Part shown: positions 54,111 to 64,000 of the stretch, in pieces | How the letters are laid out: the number at the start of each line of letters is the position of its first letter | Position numbering within the stretch: position 1 is the stretch's first letter | NCBI GenBank assembly: GCA_003013855.2 | Contig: PVNU02001548.1 | Coordinates: forward strand, 1,922,001 to 1,986,000 | Source of the DNA: Liriodendron chinense | Taxonomy: Eukaryota > Streptophyta > Magnoliopsida > Magnoliales > Magnoliaceae | Length of the DNA: 64,000 bases | Reading direction: 5' to 3' | Program-made: the position numbers and the translations under genes | The notes under the pieces: model-generated | Seen by the model: only the letters and a program-made list of their open reading frames with translations | Told to the model about the DNA's origin: nothing | Database searches by the model: none

Positions 54111-55643
54111 GTGGGATCTATGGGCACTACTTGTGCGTTTTGCATCACACAGATGGGACATGAGATATATCGTGGGATATATCGGCCGATATCATCGATA
54201 TTTAAAATATTAATTATCAATATATCACGATCTATTGGTAGAATTAATTTATAAAGCTCCCTTGTACCTCAATCACATGCAATATGTACCGACCATAGAG
54301 GGAAATATACCTCTCCATAATTTTTTTTTAAAAAAAAATCAAATTGAAAATTATGACAAGCCAATTGGTTTATAATTTTTTGAAGACCATGTTTGTGATT
54401 GGAATTAGGCACTTAAGTTGTTTTTAGAGAAATCAAGTTTTTGGTAGAAAAGTTGCAATCCAAGAGTGAAAACAGGCTAAGAGCCACTAGGTGGAGATTT
54501 TTTTATCCCAATTGTTTACACTTAACTCCTTTGTTTAGATTAACTAAAAATAAGTTATTAATCCATTTTAATACAAGTTTTACACGTAAAATTATAAATT
54601 TTATATTTTGATTTTCAAATTCAAGAAGAAAGAATATGGGACAAATCCGCAAATCTTGCGTTTTTACTCCCCTTTTTCTTAAACGTAATGGCAAATTTAT
54701 TGACAAAATGTGTTGAGGCGGCACGGAACTAGTGATGCTTCCATCACCATTTGCTGCCACAGTTTAGGCCACCATCACAACCAGAAGCCACAGAGTCTAC
54801 AGCACCAATAGTAGCCATAGCCAATGCCTTTAGCTATATCAATAGCCATCTGAATCCTGGCACCATTGGTAACCCCTCTAATCTGCAACATTAATTTCAT
54901 TTGGTTCTTTAAATCAATTACAAGCATTAGATGATCATCATTAATATATGTAAAAGTCTTAGTGATATCGAATGTCAATTTAAATATCAATAATATGAGA
55001 TGATATTATTAGTATTAAAACAATACAAAATACATAGGTAGTTATAAAATCCCACATGTTTCAGTAAATATCAACCAAATTGTCTAAATAGCACGACATT
55101 ATCGATACATCACGATATATTGGCAGGTGTCCTTTATAAAGCTCCCTTGTACCCCCAGCAAGTGCAATATGTATCAATTGGAAAAGCCAATTTGTCTATA
55201 ATTTTTTGGAGATTTATGTTTGTCATTGGAATTTTGCACTTGAATTGTTTATGGAGAAATCAGTGCCGAGGAGGTCCAATATTTAAACAAAGAAGGTCCA
55301 ATATTTATAGTGCTGAGGAGGTCCAATATTTAAACAAAGAAGGTAAACAACAAAATCATAAATATTTACATAATAAAATTAAAATCTCATAAATATTTTC
55401 ATCAAATACTCCTAATTACTTCCAAATTTGTCTTAATTGACGGCAGGTTGAAAGAAAATTTTGAAAAAAAAAACCATAGAGGACATGAAGAACGAGTGGA
55501 TATCAAAATCAAAGCTCCAACTTCATGATTTTTTCATGCAAAACATGATGAACCAATGAAATTGTAACCATTTGAAAATGATTTGACATAATTTCAACAA
55601 AAAAAGGAGATCGGAAATTGAAAATGCTCAGCAGATCGAACAT
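54111..55643. repeat. Array unit 4, core A deleted internally
   Basis: Core A jumps from GAGAAATCA (55260) directly to GTGCCGAGGAGG, losing about 280 bp. A 50-60 bp local tandem duplication of GAGGAGGTCCAATATTTA follows (55263-55343). Confidence 0.88.
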
Positions 55644-57097
55644 GTGGGATATATCAGAACTACTTGTGCGTTACGCATCGCACAGATGGGATACAAGATA
55701 TATCGTGGGATATATCGGCCAATATCATCGATATTTAAAACATTAATTATCAATATATCATGATCTGTTGGTAAAATTTATTTATAAAGCACCCTTGTAC
55801 CACCCACACATGCAATATATACCAACCATAGAGGGAAATCTACCTCTCCTTCAAAAAAAGGAAAAGAAAAGAAAAGAAATTAAAGACTATGAAAATCAAA
55901 TTGGTTTATACTTTTTGGAGATTATGTTTGTGATTGGAATTAGGCACTCGAGTTGTTTTTGAAGAAATTGAGTTTTGGGTAGAAAAGTTGCGATCCAAGA
56001 GTCAAAAGAAGCTAATAGCCACTAGGTGAGGATTTTTTTTTTCCGAATTGTTTACACTTACTCTTGTTTAGATTAACTAAAATTAAGTTACCAATCCCTT
56101 TCAATACAAGTTTAACATGTAAAATTATAAATTTTATATTTCGATTTTCAAATTTTCAAATCAATAATAAGTATTAGATGATCATCATTAAACTATGTAA
56201 AAGTCTTAGTGATATCTAATGTCAATTTAAGTATCATTAATATAAGATGATATTATTAGTATTAAAACAATACAAAATACATAGATAGTTATAGAATCCT
56301 ACATGCAACAAAATTGGCTAAATAGCATGATATTATCGAAATACCACGATATATTGGCATGTGTCCTTTATAAAGCTCCCATGTAGCAAGTCCAATATGT
56401 ATCAATCGAAAAAGCCAAATTGTCGATAATTTTTTGGAGATTTATGTTTGTGATTGAAATTTTGCACTTGAAATGTTTATGGCGAAATCAAATTAAGAAT
56501 GGAGAAGTCGCAATCTAAGAAGGAAAACACACCAAGAGCCACTCAACAAATATTTTTAATCCTAATTATTTACATTTAGCTTTTTAATATAGATTAGGGA
56601 AAAATAAGTTATTTATCCATTTTAATACAAGTTGTACATTCAAATTTATGGATTTTATATTCAATTTTTGAATTTCTCAAAAAGAAAGAATTTGGTACAA
56701 GTCCGCAAATCTTGCATTTTTACCCCCTTTTCTTAAAGGTAATGACAAATTTATTAACATAAAGTGCCAAGGAGGCCAAGTATTTCAACTAAAAAGGGAA
56801 ACAACAAAATCATAAATATTTACATAATAAAAATAATATCTTGTAAATATTTTAATCAAATACTCCTAATTACTTCCAAATTAGTCTTAATTGACAATAG
56901 GTTGAAAGAAACTTTTGAAAAAAAACCCCATGGAGGACGTGAAGAACGAGTGGATATAAAAATCAATGCTCCAACTTCATGATTTTTTCATGCGAAACAA
57001 GACGAACCAATGGAATTGTAACCTTTTGAAAATGATGTGACATAATTTCAATTAGAAAAGGAGTTCGAAAATTGAAAATGCTCAGCAAATCGAACAA
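55644..57097. repeat. Array unit 5, core B to spacer 2 deletion
   Basis: At about 56155 core B (TTTTCAAATT) continues directly as AAATCAATAATAAGTATTAG of spacer 2. About 300 bp are missing. Confidence 0.85.
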
Positions 57098-57936
57098 GTG
57101 GGATATATCGGAACTACTTGAGCATTGCGCATTCCACAGATGAGATACAAGATATATCGTGGGATATATCGACCGATATCATCGATATTTAAAACATTAA
57201 TTCTCAATATATCACGATCTATTGGTAGAATTTATTTATAAAGCACCCTTATACCCACTGACACATGTAATATGTACCAACCATAGAGGGATATATCGGA
57301 ACTACAACATGTTTATGGCGAAATCAAATTTAGAATGGAGAAGTCGCAATCAAACAATGAAAACACACCAAGAGCCACTCAATAAATATTTTTAATCCTA
57401 ATTATTTACATTTACCTCTTTTATATAGATTAGGAAAAAATAAGTTATTAATCCATTTCAATACAAGTTGTACATTCAAACTTATGGATTTTATATTTCA
57501 ATTTTCAAATTTCAGCAAAAAGAAAGAACTCGGTACAAGTAGGCAAATCTTACATTTTTACACTGCCTTTTTTTAAAGGTAATGAAAAATTTATTAACAT
57601 AAAGTGCCATGGAGGCCTAGTATTTAAACACAGAAGGGAAACAACAAAATCATAAATATTTACATAATAGAATTAATATCTCATAAATATTTTCATCAAA
57701 TACTCCTAATTACTTCCAAATTTGTCTTAATTGACGGTAGGTTGAAAGAAAATTTAAAAAAAAAAACCATGGAGGACATGTAGAACGAGTGGATATCAAA
57801 ATCAAAGCTCCAACTTCATGATTTTTTCATGCAAAACATGATGAACCAATGGAATTTTAACCATTTGAAAATGATTTGACAAAATTTCAACAAAAAAAGG
57901 ACATCGGAAATTGAAAATGCTCAGCATATCGAACAT
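57098..57936. repeat. Array unit 6, half-length (839 bp)
   Basis: Core B breaks off at CCATAGAGGG (57290). A 15-20 bp filler, ATATATCGGAACTAC, copied from spacer 1 follows, then the middle of core A (GTTTATGGCGAAATC). About 910 bp are missing. Confidence 0.88.
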
Positions 57937-59499
57937 GTGGGATATATCGGAACAACTTGTGCACTGCGGATTGCACAAATGGGATACAAGATATATCGTG
58001 GGATATATCGGCCGATACCATCGATATTTAAAACATTAATTCTCAATATATCATGATCTATTGGTAGAATTTATTTATAAAGCTCCCTTATACCACCGAC
58101 ACATGAAATATGTACCGACCATAGAGGGAAATATACCTCTCCTTTAAAAATTAAAAAAAAAATGAAATTAAAGACTATGAAAAGCCAATTGGTTTATAAT
58201 TTTTGGAGATTATGTTTGTGATTGGAATTAGGCACTTGAGTTGTTTTTGAAGAAATGAAGTTTTGGGTAGAAAAGTTGTGATCCAAGAGTGAAAAGAAGC
58301 CAATAGACACTAGGTGAGGATTTTTTAATACCAATTGTTTACACTTAACTCTTTTATTTAGATTAACTAATAATAAGCTATTAATCCATTTCAATACAAG
58401 TTTTACATGCAACATTACAAATGTTATATTTTGATTTTCAAATTGAAGAAGAAAGAATTTAGGGCAAATTTGCAAATCTTGCGTTTTAATTTTACCCCCT
58501 TTTTTCTTAGAGGTAATGGTAAATTTATTAACAAAAAGTGTTGAGGGGCCACGGAAGTAGTGATACTTCCATCACCAATAGCTGCCATAGATTAGGCATC
58601 CATCACAACCAGAAGCCACTAAGTCTACAGCACCACATGTTTTGGTAAATTTCGAACAAATTGTTTAAATAGCACGATATTGTCAATATATCACGATATA
58701 TTGGTAGGTGTCCTTTATAAATTAAGATCCCTTATACCCAAGCATGTGCAATATGTATTAATTGAAAAGCTCAATTTGCGTATAATTTGTTGGAGATTTA
58801 TATTTGTGATTCAAAAGGTCAATTTGCGTAAATTTTTTTGAAAATTTATGTTTGTGATTGAAATTTTGCACTTGAATTGTTTATGGAGAATTCTAACTTA
58901 GAATGGAGAAGTCACAATCTAAGAGCGAAAAGACACAAATAGCCCCTTAGCAAATATTTTTAATTCCCAATTGTTTACATTTAATTCTTTTATTTAGATT
59001 AGGGTAAAATAAGTTATTAATCCATTTCAATACAATTTTACATTCAAAATTATGGATTTCCTAATTAAATTTTTTAATTTGGTAAAAAGTAAGAATTTGG
59101 TAAAAGTACATAAATCTTGCATTTTAACCCGCCCTTTTTTAAGGTAATGATAAATTTATTAACAAAAAGTGCCGAGGACCAAAATTTATTCCCAGAAGGG
59201 AAACAACAAAATAGAGTAGATATTTACTTATTAAAATTAAAATCTCGTAAGTATTTTCATCAAATACTGCTCAATACGTCCACATTAGTCTCACTTGACG
59301 ACGGGTTGAAGGAAAATTTTGATGAAAAAACATGGAGAACATGATTTGCAGTGGATATCAAAATCAAATCTCTAAGTCCATGATTTTTCATGAAAAACAT
59401 GAAGAACCAATGGAATAGTAACCATTTGACAATGATTTAACAAAATTTCAACAAAAAAAAATTGGATTAGAAATTGAAGATCCCCACCAAATTGAACAT
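57937..59499. repeat. Array unit 7, spacer 2 deletion plus local duplication
   Basis: At 58632 GTCTACAGCACC runs straight into ACATGTTTTGG, removing most of spacer 2. A tandem duplication of CAATTTGCGTA.A..TTTG (about 55 bp) sits at 58768-58860. Confidence 0.82.
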
Positions 59500-62400
59500 G
59501 TGGGATATTTCGGCACTACCTGTGCGTTTCACATCGCACAGGTGAGATACAAGATATATCGTGGGATATATCAGCCGATATCATCAATATTTTAAACAAT
59601 GATTATCAATATATCACCATATATTGGAAGAATTCATTTATAATGCTCCCTTATACCACCGACACATGCAATATGTACTCACCATAAGGTTACTATACCA
59701 CTCCTTTAAAAAAAAAAATCACATTAAAGACTATGAGAAGCCAATAAGTTTATACTTTTTTAGATATTATGTTTGCAATTGGAATTAGGCAGTTGAGTTG
59801 TTTTTCGAGAAATCATGTTTTGAGCAGAAAAGTTGCGATCCAAGAGTGAAAACAAGCCAATAGCCACTAGGTCAGGATTTTTTTATCCCAATTATTGACA
59901 CTAAACTCTTTTGTTTAGATTAATTAAAATTAAGTTATTAATCCATTTCAATACAAGTTTAACACATAAAATTATAAATTTTATATTTTGATTTTCAAAT
60001 TAAAGAAGAAAGAATTTGGGACAAATTTGCAAAACTTGCATTTTTACCCCCATTTTTCTTAAAGGTCATGGCAAATTTTTTGACACAAAGTGTTGAGGTG
60101 TCACAGAACTAGTGATGCTTCCATCACTAATAGCTGCCACAGTTTAGGTCTCCATCACAACCAGAAGCCACTAAGTCTACAGCACCACTAGTAGCCAGAG
60201 CCAGACCCTTTAACTCTATCAATAGCCATCTGAGTCCTAGCACCATTGGTAACCCCTCTAATCTGCAACATTAATTTCATTTGGTTCTTTAAATCAATTA
60301 CAAGCATTATATGATCATCATTCATTTATGTAAAAGTCTTCGTGATATCTAATGTCAATTTAAATATCAATTATATAAGCTAATATTATTAGTATTAAAA
60401 CAATACAAAATACATAGGTAGTTATAAAATCTCACATGTTTTGGAAAATATCAAACAAATTGTCTAAATAGCACGATATTATTGATATATCACGATATAT
60501 TGGCAGGTGTCCTTTATAAAGCTCCGTTGTACCCCCACCAAGTGCAATATGTATCAATTGGAAAAACCAATTTGTCTATACTTTTTTGGAGATTTATGTT
60601 TGTCATTGGAATTTTGCACTTGAATTGTTTATGGAGAAATCAAATTTAGAATGGAAAAGTCAATATCTAAGAATGAAAACACACCAACAGCCACTCGACA
60701 AATATTTTTAATTGCAATTATTTACATTAAGTGTTCTATTTAGATTAGGAAAAAATAAATTATTAGTCCATTTCAAAACAAGTTGTACCTTAAAAATTAT
60801 GGATTTTATAATTCAATTTTTTAATTTGGCAAAAAGAAAGAATTTGGTTCAAGTCCAGAAGTCTTGCGTTTTTACCCTCCTTTTAAAAGTAATGTCAAGT
60901 TTATTAACTAAAACTGTCAAGGAGGCCAGAATTTATTCAGAAGGGAAATGACAAAATCACGTAAATATTTACATACTAAAATTAAAATCTCGCAAATATT
61001 TTCATCAAATACTACTAAATACGTCCACATTAGTCTCACTTGCAACGGGTTGAAGGAAAATTTTGAGGAAAAAAAAATGGAGAACATGAATTGCCAATGG
61101 ATATCAAAATCAAATCTCTAAGTCCATGATTTTTCATGCAAAAGCATAAAGAACCAATGGAATAGTAACCATTTGACAATGATTTAACAAATTTTAACAA
61201 AAAAAAAAAAAAAAGGGGATCAGAAATTGAAAATCCTCACCAAATTGAACATGTGGGATATTTTTACACTACCTTTGCGTTTCACATCGCACAGGTGGGA
61301 TACATGATATATCGTGGGATATATCGGCCGATATCGTCGATATTTTAAACATTGATTATCAATATATCATGATATATTAGAAGAATTCATTTCTAAAGCT
61401 CCCTTATACCACCACCACATGCAATACGTACTTACCATAAGGTTACGATACCTCTCCTTTAAAAACTAAAAAAAAAAAAAAAAAAAATCGAATTAAAGAT
61501 TATGAAAAGCAAATTGGTTTTATACATTTTTGGAGATTATGTTTGTGATTAGAATTAGGCAATTGAGTTGTTTTTAGAGCAATCAAGTTTTGCGTAGAAA
61601 AGCTGCGAGCCAAGAGTGAAAAGAAGCCAATAGCCACTAGGTGAGAATTTTTTTATACCAATGGTTTACACTTAACTCTTCCGTTTTGATTAACTAAAAT
61701 TAAGTTACTAATCCATTTCAATACAAGTTTAACACATAAAATTATAAATTTTATATTTTGATTTTCAAACTAAAGAAGAAAGGCTTTGGGAAAAATTTGC
61801 AAAAGTTGCATTTTTACCCCCATTTTTCTTACAGGTCATGGCAAATTTTTTGATAAAAAGTGTTGAGGTGGCACGGAACTAGTGATGCTTCCATCACCAA
61901 TAGTTGCCACAGTTTAGGCCTCCATCATAACCAGAAGCCACTAAGTTTACAGTACAACTAGTAGCCATAGCCAGTCCCTTTAACTCTATCAATAGCCATC
62001 TGAATCCTGGAACCATTGGTAACCCCTCCAATGTGCAACATTAATTTCATTTGGTTCTTTAAATCAATTGCAAGCATTAAAAGTCTTAGTGATATCTAAT
62101 GTCAATTTAAATATCAATTATATAAGCTGATATTATTCGTATTAAAACAATACAAAATACATAGGTAGCTATAAAATCCCACATGTTTTGGAAAATATAA
62201 AATAAATTGTCTAAATAGCACGATAGTATCGATATATCACGATATATTGCCAGGTGTTCTTTATAAAGCTCCGTTGTACCCCCACCAAGTGCAATATGTA
62301 TCAATCGCAAAAGCGAATTTGTTTGTAATTTTTTGGAGATTTATGTTTGTGATTGGAATTTTGCACTTGAATTGTTTATGGAGAAATCAAATTTAGAATG

Positions 62401-63000
62401 GAGAAGTCGCAATCTAAGAACAAAAGCACACTAACTGCCACTCAATAAATATTTTTAATCCCATTTATATAGATTTAACTCTTTTATTCGGATTAAGGAA
62501 AAGTAAGTTATTAATCCATTTCGATACAAGTTGTACCTTAAAAATTATGGATTTGATAATTCAATTTTTGAATTTGGAAAAAAGAAAGAATTTGGTACAA
62601 GTCCACAAATCTTGCGTTTTTGCCCTCCTTTTTATAAAGATAATGGCAAGTTTATTAACAAAAAGTGCGGAGGAGGCCTAGAATTTATTCCAAGAAGGGA
62701 AACGACAAAATCGCGTTAATATTTACATATTAAAATTAAAATCTCGTAAATATTTTCATCAAACACTTCTAAATATGTCCACATTTGTCTCACTTGTGAC
62801 GGGATGAAGGAAAATTTTGAGGAAAAAAAAACATGGAGAACATGAATTACCAATGGATATCAAAATAAAATCTCTAAGTCCATGATTTTTCATGCAAAAA
62901 CATAAAGAACTAATGGATTAGTAACCATTTGACAATGATTTAACAGAATTTTAACAAAAAAATGGGATCAGAAATTGAAAATCCTCACCAAATTGAACAT
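59500..63000. repeat. Array units 8 and 9, full length
   Basis: Two consecutive complete units of 1753 and 1748 bp. They share private changes (for example AAGGTTAC.ATACC in place of GAGGGAAATATACC), so they are each other's close relatives. Confidence 0.88.
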
Positions 63001-64000
63001 GTGGGATATATCGACACTACTTGTGCATTTCACATCGCAGAGGAGGGATACAAGATATATCGTGGGATATATCGGCCAATATTGTCGATATGTAAAACAT
63101 TGATTATCAATATATCACAATATATTGGTAGAATTCATTTATAAAGCTCCCTTATACCACCGACACATGCAATATGTACTCATCATAAGGTTACTATACC
63201 CCTCCCTTAAAAAATATAAAAAAAAAAATCAAATTAAAGACTATGAAAAGCTAGTTGGTTTATACTTTTTTGGAGATATGTTTGTGGTTGGAAGTAGGCA
63301 GTTAAGTTGTTTTCAGAGAAATCAAGTTTTACATTGAAAATTTGCAATCCAAGAGTGAAAACAAGGCAATAGCCACTAGGTGAGGATTTTTTATTCCAAT
63401 TGTTTACACTTAAGTCATTTTTTTAGATTAACTAAAATTAAGTTATTAATCCATTTTAATACAAGTTTAACACACAAAATTATAAATTTTATATTTTGAT
63501 TTTCAAAGTCAAGAAGAAAGAATTTGGGACAAATTCGCAAATCTTGCATTTTTACCCCCTTTTTTCTTAAAGGTAATGGAAAATTTATTGACAAAAAGGT
63601 GTTGAGGTGGCATGGAACTAGTGATGCTTCCATTACTAATAGCTGCCACAGTTTAGGCCTCCATCACAACCAGAAACCACAGAGTCTACAACACCACTAG
63701 TAGCCATAGCCAGTGCCTTTAACTCTATCAATAGCCATCTGAATCCTGACACCATTGGTAACCCCTCTAATGTGCGACATTAATTTCATTTGGTTCTTTA
63801 AATCAATTATAAGCATTAGATGATCATCATTCATCTATGTAAAAGTCTTAGTGATATCTAATGTCAATTTAAATATCAATAATATAAGCTGATATTATTA
63901 GTATTAAACCAATACAAAATGCATAGGTAGTTATAAAATCCCACATGTTTTGGAAAATTTCAACCAAATTGTCTAAATAGCATGATATTATCGATATATC
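63001..64000. repeat. Array unit 10, cut by the window end
   Basis: Spacer 1, core B and most of spacer 2 are present. The AAGGTTAC.ATACC change is shared with units 8 and 9. Confidence 0.9.

Larger units (their letters stand above)
44665..64000. repeat. Large tandem array, 1.75-kb unit, about 10 copies
   Basis: The landmark GTGGGATATATCGGCACTAC (and variants) occurs at 48195, 50089, 52355, 54111, 55644, 57098, 57937, 59500, 61253 and 63001. Undisturbed spacings are 1748-1756 bp. The 50089 unit is also 1752 bp once its MITE is subtracted. Each unit has the order spacer 1 (landmark, TATATCGGCCGATATC), core B (CGATCTATTGGTAGAATT...AAAGTGTTGAGG), spacer 2 (GCTTCCATCACCAATAGCTG...ATAAAATCCCACATG) and core A (CGATATATTGGCAGGTGTCC...AAAGTGCCGAGG). 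Cores A and B resemble each other along about 500 bp. No protein is encoded. The array starts near 44665 and runs past the window end. Confidence 0.93.

Noticed and set aside
44665..64000. CRISPR-like array
   Set aside because: The units are 1.75 kb, in plant-type DNA, with no short direct repeats and spacers.

Overview
The window looks like plant nuclear DNA. It carries plant-type Ty1/copia, Ty3/gypsy, L1 and RTE retroelements, hAT-type MITEs, AT-rich satellites, and one recognisable host gene with plant intron/exon structure. The expanded, transposon-filled introns and the GGGCCCACC minisatellite suggest a large angiosperm genome. A magnoliid-like lineage is a guess, not something the sequence proves.

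The one host gene is a SOC1/TM3-clade MIKC MADS-box gene on the + strand. Exon 2 lies at 5530-5611. Exons 3-7 lie at 42314-42375, 42529-42628, 42724-42765, 42899-42940 and 43397-43540. All phases agree, all junctions are GT/AG, and no exon has a stop. The MADS-domain exon 1 is not in the window, so intron 1 is longer than 5.5 kb. Intron 2 is 36.7 kb and holds most of the mobile elements.

Region by region: 1-2945 is a decayed copia element (- strand) in intron 1. 5755-7135 is a decayed L1 LINE (- strand). 10905-11805 is a GGGCCCACC minisatellite. 13240-14350 is a truncated copia 3' end. 14812-22500 is a nest: an RTE-clade LINE (- strand) broken by a gypsy 5' fragment (15032-16460) and by a complete copia element (17299-22416, TSD GAATC). 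22690-23503 is the RNase H end of an L1 LINE (+). 23931-26649 is a compact LTR element with TSD CCATC that codes only for gag and the start of protease. 29085-30010 is a 192-bp satellite. 32965-36083 holds three hAT-type MITEs. 38412-39337 is a gypsy solo LTR flanked by a duplicated segment. The SOC1 3' exons follow.

From about 44665 to the window end is a tandem array with a canonical period of about 1.75 kb. Each unit contains two related cores, A and B. The array is interrupted by a gypsy solo LTR (44754-46228) and an hAT MITE (50105-50610), and several units carry internal deletions.

I saw no tRNA or rRNA genes, CRISPR arrays, or second host gene. Divergence statements are by-eye estimates.
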